Shown: in pieces, positions 54,844-63,055 of the stretch
How the letters are laid out: each line of letters begins with the position of its first letter
Position numbering within the stretch: the first letter of the stretch is position 1
From: Crocinitomicaceae bacterium
Lineage (GTDB): Bacteria > Bacteroidota > Bacteroidia > Flavobacteriales_D > Crocinitomicaceae
Length of the DNA stretch: 64,000 nt
Direction of reading: 5' to 3'
NCBI GenBank assembly: GCA_016708105.1
Contig: JADJGJ010000001.1
Coordinates: 62,001-126,000, forward strand
Notes under the pieces: generated by a model
What the model was told of the DNA's origin: nothing
What the model saw: only the letters and a program-made list of their open reading frames with translations
The model's database searches: none
Position numbers and translations under genes: made by a program

Positions 54844-55533
54844 TTATTTCAAATTCGCCAGAATAGATTCAAAAATCAATTTACCATCTGTATTTGATAA
54901 ATTTTCATCAGCTGCACGTTCAGGGTGCGGCATCATGCCAAACACATTTTTTGTTTTATTGGTAATGCCGGCAATATTGTCTAACGCACCGTTTGGATTT
55001 GATTCATCGGTTATATTTCCTTGTTCATCACAATATTTGAAAAGAATCTGATCATTATCGTACATTGATTTGAGTAAATCATCAGGTGCATAAAATTTAC
55101 CTTCACCGTGCGCAATAGGAATTTTAAATGCCTTATTGTGATCAAGACTTTTAGTTATTGCCGCAGATTTAGAAATTGGTTTCAGAAAAACATTTTTGCA
55201 AATGAATTTGCGAGAGTTATTATGCATGAGTGCACCCTCAAGCAAAGGCGTTTCACACAAAATCTGGAAACCATTACAAACACCCATCACGTAACCGCCG
55301 CGCTGACCATGTGCAATTACCTCTTGCATGATTGGAGAAAAACGCGCAATAGCACCGGATCTCAAATAGTCACCATACGAAAAACCGCCCGGCAATACAA
55401 TAAAATCACATCCTTTTAAATCCTGATCTTTATGCCACAAACGTTCAACCTTTTGTCCGAGCAAAGTACCCAGCGCATAAACCATGTCTTCATCACAATT
55501 TGAACCGGGAAAAGTAACTACGCCAAATTTCAT
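54844..55533 (-). CDS. purQ: phosphoribosylformylglycinamidine synthase glutaminase subunit
   Basis: 229 residues from the ATG at 55533 (MKFGVVTFPGSNCDED); a longer frame to 55611 passes through the promoter box. Class I glutamine amidotransferase: nucleophile Cys in YVMGVCNGFQILCE, with His and Glu in MMPHPERA. It supplies ammonia to PurL for the fourth step of purine synthesis. Separate purQ implies a split PurL/PurQ/PurS enzyme elsewhere in the genome. Confidence 0.94.
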   Translation of the reverse strand: MKFGVVTFPGSNCDEDMVYALGTLLGQKVERLWHKDQDLKGCDFIVLPGGFSYGDYLRSGAIARFSPIMQEVIAHGQRGGYVMGVCNGFQILCETPLLEGALMHNNSRKFICKNVFLKPISKSAAITKSLDHNKAFKIPIAHGEGKFYAPDDLLKSMYDNDQILFKYCDEQGNITDESNPNGALDNIAGITNKTKNVFGMMPHPERAADENLSNTDGKLIFESILANLK

Positions 55534-55553
55534 TTCTTTGAGATTTTGATATG

Positions 55554-55561
55554 CAAAGTTA
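55554..55561 (-). promoter_or_regulatory. -7 promoter box of purQ
   Basis: Minus strand TAACTTTG, exact match, 20 bases before the ATG. Confidence 0.6.
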
Positions 55562-55688
55562 GTCAATAACCAAGAATGAGCGCAGTAAATTTCTGAACAC
55601 TCAAGGTTCATTTATCAAAGACTCTTATGATCGAATGAATTCTTGTCGTTGGAGTGTCTTGTTCATGATTAAAAAACACCTTAGATGT

Positions 55689-56648
55689 TCACCCAAAATA
55701 TATCATCAATAAACCGGCAATCAGCCATAAAATGGTGAGCATATCCATCATAAATCCAAATCGTGTATTGAGCAGGTAAACTGACAAAACAAACGAAGCA
55801 GGTAAATAAAATGAACAGTCAAACCGATTGAACATCAACCAAGACACGATAGACGAAATCAGCGAAAGCAAAAGAATATAAAGTACTATTTGAGATGTTT
55901 TTTTGAAGCTCACTACCTGCGAACGCATGACGCCAATAAACCCAAGTGAGCCAATGAGTAACAACAACAGGGCAAAACCGTAGGCAATTTGTTCAAACAA
56001 GGAAGGATTAAATTCAGATTCTATGAGCTTGAAGCTTGCTGTTTGAATGCTCCAGAAACCGGTTACAGCAAAGTGAATACAGACATGATAAAAAGATGGC
56101 AGTGCAATTCCTAGCAAAGCAATGAGCCATTCACGCCATGAAAAAGGACGAATAATTCCCAGGGTAATCCACGGAACGATGACCCACAAAGCCAACAGCG
56201 GATTAAATATCAAGCCAATACCAATCAATAAACCACTTGCAAAAGTTTGAGCCTTGGCTGAATCTTGCCGTTTAATCTGAAACAGAAAAGCCAAAGCCCC
56301 AATCAAAGCCAAATGCGCAAGCAAGGCCGGTGAAAATGTGAGGGTATTAAAAGAAATCAAACCACATACATAAATGAAACCGGGCAAAAAAGTATCTCGG
56401 GTAAAAAAACTGTTCCGGTTAAATACATTGTTGATTTGGTGCGCGTTGACTGAAATTAAAAGTACAGTTAAGGAATAATTAAACCAGGTTATTCCTTGAA
56501 TATCCTGCATTAATTCCATTTGCCAGTTGAAAAAACAAACCGGTTCATCCGGTACATTCCATAGCATACCCGCGCATGCCAAGGCAATAATCACAGGAAG
56601 TGAGAATATTGCAACGGGCGTTTTGGATTTATATAAATTTACCGGCAC
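55689..56648 (-). CDS. DUF6427-like multi-pass membrane protein
   Basis: A 319-residue inner membrane protein starting at GTG, with about ten hydrophobic helices. Segments SFNTLTFSPALLAHLALIGA and NPLLALWVIVPWITLGIIRPFSWREWL resemble the DUF6427 family of Flavobacteriia, usually beside DUF6341 as here. Function unknown. Confidence 0.7.
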   Translation of the reverse strand: MPVNLYKSKTPVAIFSLPVIIALACAGMLWNVPDEPVCFFNWQMELMQDIQGITWFNYSLTVLLISVNAHQINNVFNRNSFFTRDTFLPGFIYVCGLISFNTLTFSPALLAHLALIGALAFLFQIKRQDSAKAQTFASGLLIGIGLIFNPLLALWVIVPWITLGIIRPFSWREWLIALLGIALPSFYHVCIHFAVTGFWSIQTASFKLIESEFNPSLFEQIAYGFALLLLLIGSLGFIGVMRSQVVSFKKTSQIVLYILLLSLISSIVSWLMFNRFDCSFYLPASFVLSVYLLNTRFGFMMDMLTILWLIAGLLMIYFG

Positions 56649-56674
56649 GGAGTAAAATTAGTGCAAATAATTAT

Positions 56675-56682
56675 TACATTTG
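56675..56682 (+). promoter_or_regulatory. -7 promoter box of the DUF6341 gene
   Basis: TACATTTG, exact TAnnTTTG, 22 bases before the ATG at 56705. Confidence 0.55.
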
Positions 56683-56704
56683 CTCATCACTATTATATAC
56701 TGTT

Positions 56705-56896
56705 ATGAGTTTCGCAGATTTTTTCTACGCCCTTGGAGATGGTTTTTACTGGTTGTTTGAAACCACCCTTGAGCCAACCGGTGAACTATTTTGGAAAGTA
56801 GTTATGTTTGGCGGTTTTGGTGGATTCCTTTACTGGATGTACAGACAAGCGAAGTACAATAAAATGGCGAAAAACAATCCAAACCAGATTAAATAA
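56705..56896 (+). CDS. DUF6341-like small membrane protein
   Basis: 63 residues from ATG at 56705 (MSFADFFYALGDGFYW), aromatic N-terminal half, one membrane helix (VVMFGGFGGFLYWMY), basic tail. It resembles the small DUF6341 family found next to DUF6427 genes in Flavobacteriia. Role unknown. Its promoter and terminator mark it as its own unit. Confidence 0.75.
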   Translation: MSFADFFYALGDGFYWLFETTLEPTGELFWKVVMFGGFGGFLYWMYRQAKYNKMAKNNPNQIK

Positions 56897-56920
56897 TTTA
56901 TCCTTGATATCCGATTAAAG

Positions 56921-56949
56921 AAACCGCTCTGAAATTCAGGCGGTTTTTT
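56921..56949 (+). terminator. bidirectional intrinsic terminator
   Basis: AACCGC and GCGGTT with the nested CTGAAATTCAG loop-stem, followed by Ts on the plus strand. It lies between convergent genes. Confidence 0.85.
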
Positions 56950-57200
56950 TATGCACTCTTCTTTTCAGTTTTACTGAATAATTTTTTGAAAAAAGCGATG
57001 ATGGGTTTTCTGAATACAATAAAAACGATGATGTACGGAATGGCCATCATGTAAAGAATGCCGGCGTTAATACCGGTTGCACCTTCTTCTTCTACCTCTT
57101 CTTCTGCTATGGCTTTGCACATGCTGCACTGTGATTTGAGATCTTCAATATAAAAGATGAAGATCAGGCACGTGAAAAAAATGCGCTTCAAATTTGTCAT
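56949..57200 (-). CDS. small exported/membrane protein with CSMC motif
   Basis: An 83-residue protein, N-terminal signal-like helix, then CSMC followed by acidic residues (EEEVEEEG), a second membrane helix (GILYMMAIPYIIVFIVF) and a basic tail. The CxxC after the first helix may bind metal or be redox-active. A recurrent small flavobacterial type of unknown role. Confidence 0.7.
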   Translation of the reverse strand: MTNLKRIFFTCLIFIFYIEDLKSQCSMCKAIAEEEVEEEGATGINAGILYMMAIPYIIVFIVFRKPIIAFFKKLFSKTEKKSA

Positions 57201-57273
57201 GTTGCAAATTTAGTAAATCCTGCCGGTGTTCTAAAAACACGAGCCGAATAGTTCACCTTTCAGTAAAACCCAC

Positions 57274-57281
57274 TATTTTTG
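57274..57281 (+). promoter_or_regulatory. -7 promoter box of fbp
   Basis: TATTTTTG, exact TAnnTTTG, 22 bases before the ATG. Confidence 0.55.
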
Positions 57282-57303
57282 GAGCTAATCTAGCAAAATC
57301 ACT

Positions 57304-58302
57304 ATGGAGAATGTAAAAACCCTTGGAGAATTTATTATTGAGCAACAATCAGATTTTTCAGGTTCAACCGGAGAATTTTCAAGTCTGCTCAGTGCTATCC
57401 GACTTGCATCCAAAGTAGTAAATCAACAAGTGAATAAGGCGGGTTTGATGTCTCACATACTGGGTTCAGCCGGTGATATGAATGTGCAAGGTGAAGAGCA
57501 ACAGAAGTTAGATGTGTTTGCCAACAACCAAATGATTAAGGCACTTACTCACCGTAAAGTAGTGTGCGGAATTGCTTCAGAAGAAAATGATGAATACATT
57601 CCAATCAACAATGACGGGCGTTATGTTATTGCCATGGATCCGCTTGATGGTTCATCTAATATTGATGTCAATGTATCCATTGGTACTATTTTCAGTATCT
57701 ATCATCGCATTACTCCGGTTGGACATCAAGTGCGCGCTGAAGATTTTTTACAAACGGGTCGCAAACAAGTTTGTGCAGGTTATGTGATCTATGGCTCATC
57801 AACCATGCTGGTTTATACAACAGGTAATGGCGTGAATGGGTTTACGTATGATCCCGGAATTGGTGTATATTTTTTATCGCACCCCAATATGAAAATGCCT
57901 GAACAGGGAAAAATTTATTCTATCAATGAAGGAAATCTCAACCGCTGCAGTGCAGGTGTGAAACAATACGTTGAATATTGCAAACATATTGACCCTGCAA
58001 GCAAACGCCCTTACACCGGAAGATACATTGGTTCTTTGGTAGCTGATGTACACCGCAATTTATTGAAAGGTGGAATTTATATGTACCCTTCAACTACTGA
58101 TGCACCGGCAGGTAAACTGAGGTTGTTGTATGAATGCAATCCGCTGGCATTTATCATTGAACAAGCCGGAGGAAAAGCAAGTGACGGACACCGCAACATC
58201 ATGGATATTGAACCCACCGGTTTACATCAGCGCACTCCTTATTTTGCCGGTTCAAAAAATATGGTGGAGAAGGTGGAGGAATTGATTAAGCAAGAAAAAT
58301 AG
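57304..58302 (+). CDS. fbp: class 1 fructose-1,6-bisphosphatase
   Basis: A 332-residue cytoplasmic gluconeogenic enzyme. Metal-binding ASEENDE (about 91-97) and DPLDGSSNID (about 112-121), and substrate residues YVEYCK and RYIGSLVADVHRNL. Intact, single gene. Its last 17 bases before the stop recur 1.1 kb downstream, just before a terminator that may originally have belonged to it. Confidence 0.96.
   Translation: MENVKTLGEFIIEQQSDFSGSTGEFSSLLSAIRLASKVVNQQVNKAGLMSHILGSAGDMNVQGEEQQKLDVFANNQMIKALTHRKVVCGIASEENDEYIPINNDGRYVIAMDPLDGSSNIDVNVSIGTIFSIYHRITPVGHQVRAEDFLQTGRKQVCAGYVIYGSSTMLVYTTGNGVNGFTYDPGIGVYFLSHPNMKMPEQGKIYSINEGNLNRCSAGVKQYVEYCKHIDPASKRPYTGRYIGSLVADVHRNLLKGGIYMYPSTTDAPAGKLRLLYECNPLAFIIEQAGGKASDGHRNIMDIEPTGLHQRTPYFAGSKNMVEKVEELIKQEK
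58285..58301 (+). repeat. 17-bp direct repeat, copy 1 (end of fbp)
   Basis: ATTAAGCAAGAAAAATA, identical to 59385-59401, exactly 1,100 bases apart. Confidence 0.85.
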
Positions 58303-58402
58303 CCCATTTGAAATTTCCGAGAATAAATTCGGATGCGTAAATTCTTTCCTTCTATTGATTTTTATAATTTGGGATTATCTCTATAAAATCATAATAATAT
58401 AA

Positions 58403-59209
58403 TTACCTGCGTTCTGATTTATCCCAAAGTTTTATTGATACTCCAACATTGAAATTAAAACTTCTCACTTTGATTAATTCTGGTTGCCTCACAGCAACAT
58501 CGCCTCCATGTATTCGCCCATAATTTGTCATTACACCAAGTTCTGAGTTTAAATAAAATCTATTATACAACGGAATGATGATACCGGTATTACACAACCA
58601 ACCCAATTCATTTCTCACTAAAGAACTTTTATTGCCCGTATCCTGATTGAAATAGATCTGTGTGTATGTTTGTTCAGTATTCCAACCATTGCTATAAGTA
58701 ACATATCTTTCAGTAACTCCGTCAAAATTTCCCTTGAACACTTTTCCATAATATAATCCGCAATTCAAATACCATTCCCACTTACCAATAGGCACGTGAA
58801 ATTCGTACAACAATTTAGTATAAAGACCGTGAAGTTCAATTTCTGTTGTACTTAATTCACGCACTGAACTATAAGAAGAATAATACTCCTCATTAAATGT
58901 CGCAGTTCGATAGATATAATCACAACCCAAAACAAAATCAAAATGCTTGGTAAATCGGGTTCGAATAAAACATTGTGCATTGAATCCATAATCAGATTTT
59001 GAAGAAAATGAATAATATGGTTTGTAAGGCTCTCCAAAAAGATTAATATTAATTAAATGCCACTCTTTTTTTTCTTTCTCAAAAAAATCACTCTCAAGAT
59101 AACCCGCACTAAAACCAATCTGAACCTGCGCAATTGACCAGTTCCAATTACAAACTAGCATCAAAGGCAAGAGCCATGTAAAAATATAATTTCTTGAAAT
59201 TTCTCTCAT
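58403..59209 (-). CDS. predicted outer membrane beta-barrel protein, unknown
   Basis: A 268-residue exported protein (signal ends WNWSIAQ). Strand-rich sequence with many aromatics (YKPYYSFSSKSDYGFNAQ) and a terminal segment FNFNVGVSIKLW typical of outer membrane barrels. No family recognised. It lies inside the 1.1-kb segment bounded by the 17-bp repeats at the fbp 3' end and may be a later insertion. Confidence 0.7.
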   Translation of the reverse strand: MREISRNYIFTWLLPLMLVCNWNWSIAQVQIGFSAGYLESDFFEKEKKEWHLININLFGEPYKPYYSFSSKSDYGFNAQCFIRTRFTKHFDFVLGCDYIYRTATFNEEYYSSYSSVRELSTTEIELHGLYTKLLYEFHVPIGKWEWYLNCGLYYGKVFKGNFDGVTERYVTYSNGWNTEQTYTQIYFNQDTGNKSSLVRNELGWLCNTGIIIPLYNRFYLNSELGVMTNYGRIHGGDVAVRQPELIKVRSFNFNVGVSIKLWDKSERR

Positions 59210-59384
59210 TTCTTTATAGTTTAAATTTCATACCGAATGTAAAGAGATCTATTTATAGAAATTTATTGATTTCCGCAGGGTTCTAATATTTTATTGATTT
59301 CCGCAAATTGCGTAGTTACGTACTTTCAGAAGATGCCGCTATTCAAAATACACAAGATTCTCAAACTAAAACTTTGAGAAACGT

Positions 59385-59401
59385 ATTAAGCAAGAAAAAT
59401 A
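59385..59401 (+). repeat. 17-bp direct repeat, copy 2
   Basis: ATTAAGCAAGAAAAATA, same orientation as at the end of fbp, five bases before the terminator stem. Confidence 0.85.
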
Positions 59402-59405
59402 AAAA

Positions 59406-59427
59406 GGGAGCAGCGCCTTCTGCTCCC
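59406..59427. terminator. strong bidirectional terminator hairpin
   Basis: GGGAGCAG, loop CGCCTT, CTGCTCCC. The A-rich flank (left side) makes it an intrinsic terminator for the minus-strand vWA-like gene; it may also have ended fbp. Confidence 0.85.
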
Positions 59428-59516
59428 TCAAGGGTGTGATATTGGTTCTCAATCCATTTCCATGGCGTATCTCACTATTGCATGAGAATTTCAACGTTGT
59501 GTTCATCCATTTATCA

Positions 59517-60833
59517 CTACCTGAATTCTGTCACCTTGTTTTTATAAATAATAAACGTGCGTGTACCGATACTAAACTTGTCTCCATTTTTTTTCAAGTG
59601 TAAATTGTCAAAGCTTTTTTGCATGGTGTGAATTTTATTTTTTGAATCTCTTGCCAGATTTAGATAGGTGGTGTTGATACCTAATGAGGCGCCGCACATG
59701 ACAAATTCAATTGGAACTGTAATATTTTTCAGCAAACTGGTATCACGAGGCACCGCAAAATTATCGCAGATTAAAATTACCTTGGTGATGCTGTCATATT
59801 TCTCTATTCCATTTAAAACAGCTTCAAAATTATTTTCAGGAGTATCACCACCACCTCCTGCAGACATGCATGTTTCCATTGTTCTGAATAAAGTCAAAAT
59901 ATCATTGGTTTTAGCTGAATATACGCCTCCGGTTGAACCAATTTTTTTGCTTTCGTCACTCATCTCATTTCCATCATTAAAAAAAACGTAATGCTCTTTT
60001 TTTGTTGTATTCATTCGCAGGGTGTGCCACAAAACTAATTGAGAGTAATATGGATACATGCTTCCGGTCAAATCAGTAACAATTAATGTGTTTTTATCCA
60101 TTTTGATTCGTCTCAACATTTCAATAACTGACAAATCACTAAGCGCATTATACGCTGTAAAAACACCTGCTCCAACTTTTGTAAGTACGTATCGCGCATT
60201 ATAGTATTTTTTATCACGACCAATTGAATCATAATCCCATTGCACAATAACATTATCCACGGAAAGTTCTTTTGTGTAGGTTGCTTTTTGTTGTGATGTG
60301 ATATTTCCAACCGTCAGGGTATCCACAATTTTTGGCTTTGTTAGCGAAATAGATTCAGTTGTTGCGTTTACCGTTCTATCAGCAATGGTTGAAATTAATC
60401 CTGAAAAAGATGTTGAAGATCTACCTAAAACTACCTCCATTGATTCATCAAAATAAACAATGAACCCATGAAATAATTTTGTGGCTTCTTCTTCAGTAGT
60501 TGCCGAGGTCTGATAGAAAACATTGCATTCACCTACTTGTGTTTTATCTATACCGGTGAAATCAAATAATCTATTCCATCTTTTTTCATCTAATGATTTT
60601 TGGTAAGAATCAATTTTAGTGCTGAAAGAACTTGCAACATAGTCAATCCGATAGACTTGCCCAATGGTAATTCCCGGTTTGGTTTTGGTGATGCTGTCAG
60701 AATCAAAACTCATGGGAATGTTGAGTGTTTTGAATGTGCCTCTTTCTTTCTGGTAGGTGTCAATAAATCTTGTTGTCTGAGCGCTTGCAATTCCTGCGAG
60801 CATGATCAGGAGTATAAGTGAATATGGTTTCAT
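59517..60833 (-). CDS. exported von Willebrand factor A-like protein
   Basis: A 438-residue exported protein (signal ends GIASAQ). The middle contains a vWA-type MIDAS start, LIVTDLTGSMYPYYSQ (about residue 255), and matching strands FFNDGNEMSDESK and VILICDNFAV. The N-terminal part (about 20-240) has no recognised domain. Could bind metal-dependent ligands in the periplasm or on the surface. Single gene ending at the strong terminator. Confidence 0.75.
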   Translation of the reverse strand: MKPYSLILLIMLAGIASAQTTRFIDTYQKERGTFKTLNIPMSFDSDSITKTKPGITIGQVYRIDYVASSFSTKIDSYQKSLDEKRWNRLFDFTGIDKTQVGECNVFYQTSATTEEEATKLFHGFIVYFDESMEVVLGRSSTSFSGLISTIADRTVNATTESISLTKPKIVDTLTVGNITSQQKATYTKELSVDNVIVQWDYDSIGRDKKYYNARYVLTKVGAGVFTAYNALSDLSVIEMLRRIKMDKNTLIVTDLTGSMYPYYSQLVLWHTLRMNTTKKEHYVFFNDGNEMSDESKKIGSTGGVYSAKTNDILTLFRTMETCMSAGGGGDTPENNFEAVLNGIEKYDSITKVILICDNFAVPRDTSLLKNITVPIEFVMCGASLGINTTYLNLARDSKNKIHTMQKSFDNLHLKKNGDKFSIGTRTFIIYKNKVTEFR

Positions 60834-60931
60834 AACAAATAGTTGAGGTGTTTACTAGTTGAATGAATGAGAAATGAGAAAGTAACAAAAGAATTTTATT
60901 TTTAATTCTTATTTTGGGTAAAAATTTATCT

Positions 60932-61609
60932 ATGCGTGTGTTTAATAAGTCTAACCTGTTACGCTCGTTGGGGCTAACTGTTCTGATGATTATTTTGTTT
61001 TCAATAATTCGTCCCGCCACGTTTGATGGCTTGTTTTTCATCTTTGTTGAAACTTTGGTTTTATGCTCTATTGTTTTTGTGATGAGTTTTATAGCTAAAG
61101 ATTTTTTAGATGGAATGATGCAAGTACTTGTGAGTATTTTTGTTATTCCGATAATGCTTTTTTTTGTCGCATGCGGCTTTTTTTTGGTACTGTTAATATT
61201 TAGTGGTGGACCTGAATATGCTGCTCAATCAGGACAACCTTTACTCAGCTTATCATGGTCTTTGATAGATGATCCTGCCGTGGCAACGTCGGGCATTATT
61301 TCTTACCTGGGTTCTGATTTGATTTGGATAATTGTTTTGCTAGTTTTCTATTATGTTGCGTCCATTTTCTGGTTGAAGTTTTCTCAGAAAAAAACCGTGC
61401 TTGATTTATGGTTCTCAATGAAAAAACAATTCATGCTGCAATCAATCACCCTGCTGCTTGCCGCTTTATTTGCCAGCGTTATCTTGAGTGCAGGTATTGG
61501 TTATTTTGATCAACATCCCTGGTTTGCATATTTGATCATTATCGTCTTCAGATTAATGATTGAGTTCTGGAAATTTTATATGGAAAAACCAGAGGTAAAG
61601 CAGAATTAA
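60932..61609 (+). CDS. multi-pass membrane protein, unknown function
   Basis: About 225 residues from ATG at 60932 (MRVFNKSNLLRS). Six hydrophobic segments. No motif recognised. Divergent from the vWA-like gene. Confidence 0.65.
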   Translation: MRVFNKSNLLRSLGLTVLMIILFSIIRPATFDGLFFIFVETLVLCSIVFVMSFIAKDFLDGMMQVLVSIFVIPIMLFFVACGFFLVLLIFSGGPEYAAQSGQPLLSLSWSLIDDPAVATSGIISYLGSDLIWIIVLLVFYYVASIFWLKFSQKKTVLDLWFSMKKQFMLQSITLLLAALFASVILSAGIGYFDQHPWFAYLIIIVFRLMIEFWKFYMEKPEVKQN

Positions 61610-61697
61610 ATTAAATCATTCAGGATTAAATCAGTTGAAAAATTGTAAATTCACTCCACCATTTGCGGATTGGACAATGATGTAAATGATACTGCAC

Positions 61698-63026
61698 ATG
61701 AAATATTGGATCAATTTCTCTTTCGCTGTCTTGTTAGCTTTTACCGGACTTTCACAAACTCAAAACGCGATATTTCCAAACAAGCAAATTCGCTTCAATT
61801 TTTCTGAGGATGGGAAAGAATATGCCCGCCTCACGTTCCTGAATCAAACATGGATCAGATACACTGATGCGAATCCGGGAACAACGGTGAACGGCTATTC
61901 TCAACGCCATATTTTTGACATTGGATTAAGGCGGACCAGAATTGTATTATCCGGGAAAGTATCACCACGTAGTTTTTTCTATGTGCAGTTTGGCATGAAT
62001 AATTTCACCTACAACACAAAACATTTTTCAGGATTTTTTATTCATGATGCGCTTTGTGAATTCGTCCTGTATCAAACAAAATTATCCATTGGTGCAGGCT
62101 TGTGTGGATGGAATGGCCTATCACGTTTCTCAAGTCAGGCAGCAGGAATGATATTAGCACTGGATATTCCACTTTATCAACTGGCTACCATTGAAACAGA
62201 CGACTATTTTGCACGCAGATTAAGTCTATATGCAAAGGGCAAGTTGGGTAAACTGGATTATCGTTTGGTTGTTTCAAAACCTGCTGCAATAGTAAATGCA
62301 ACGGCGACAGTTAATCCCTTGTCTCAGGTTTCTGACTTCTCTCCATTGCCGGCAAAATTGCAAACGCATGGCTACTTCATGTATCAGTTTTTTGATCAAG
62401 AAGATAATACGGTACCGTATACCGCAGGCACTTATCATGGTAACAAAAAAATATTCAATTTGGGTGCGGGATTTTTTTATCAACCAAAAGCAATGTGGCA
62501 TCTTGGCGCAGCAAGTGACACACTTTTTAGTGATCTTATCTTGCTGGCTGCTGATGTTTTTATGGAGATACCTTTGCATGAAGAAAAGAAAAACACCATC
62601 TCATTTTATGGTGCATTTAGCCGTTATGATTTTGGACAGAATTACGTGCGCAACGCGGGCATCATGAATCCTGCGAATGGAGTGTTGGCGGCCAATTCAT
62701 CGTTCAACGGTGCAGGTAACGCATATCCAACCTTTGGTACTGGTAACACCATTTATCTTTTACTTGGATACATGATGAAAAAGAATCTTATAGGCAGTGG
62801 CACGCTGCAATATTTTGTCGCCAGTCAGATTTCTGATTTTGACCGATTTTCTGATCTAATTGTCATGTATGAATTTGGCGTGAATTGGCTCATAACCGGT
62901 GGACATCAGTCAAAGGTTTCAGCCAATTTGCAAATGCGCCCGGTCATTAATAACTACGGTATTGGTTTTGAAACCTATTCGCATCACCGCGCCATGGTTC
63001 AATTGCAATATCAAATATCATTGTAA
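61698..63026 (+). CDS. porin family outer membrane protein (OprO/OprP-like)
   Basis: About 442 residues from ATG at 61698 (MKYWINFSFAVLLAFTGLSQ signal). Mature start with IRFNFSEDGKEYARLTFLNQ and RRTRIVLSGKVSPRSFFYVQFG, the opening of phosphate-selective-type porins, then about 16 predicted strands ending MVQLQYQISL. The specific solute is unknown. Confidence 0.78.
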   Translation: MKYWINFSFAVLLAFTGLSQTQNAIFPNKQIRFNFSEDGKEYARLTFLNQTWIRYTDANPGTTVNGYSQRHIFDIGLRRTRIVLSGKVSPRSFFYVQFGMNNFTYNTKHFSGFFIHDALCEFVLYQTKLSIGAGLCGWNGLSRFSSQAAGMILALDIPLYQLATIETDDYFARRLSLYAKGKLGKLDYRLVVSKPAAIVNATATVNPLSQVSDFSPLPAKLQTHGYFMYQFFDQEDNTVPYTAGTYHGNKKIFNLGAGFFYQPKAMWHLGAASDTLFSDLILLAADVFMEIPLHEEKKNTISFYGAFSRYDFGQNYVRNAGIMNPANGVLAANSSFNGAGNAYPTFGTGNTIYLLLGYMMKKNLIGSGTLQYFVASQISDFDRFSDLIVMYEFGVNWLITGGHQSKVSANLQMRPVINNYGIGFETYSHHRAMVQLQYQISL

Positions 63027-63034
63027 TAATTGAT

Positions 63035-63042
63035 TATTTTTG
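63035..63042 (+). promoter_or_regulatory. -7 promoter box of the last gene
   Basis: TATTTTTG, exact TAnnTTTG, 13 bases before the ATG at 63056. Confidence 0.5.
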
Positions 63043-63055
63043 ATTTTTCTTGCTC

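Larger units (their letters stand above)
59210..59516. other. 307-base intergenic stretch with repeat copy and terminator
   Basis: Contains the 17-bp repeat copy 2 and a terminator hairpin; an imperfect repeat of the phrase TTTATTGATTTCCGCA occurs at about 59261-59306. No gene. Confidence 0.6.
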
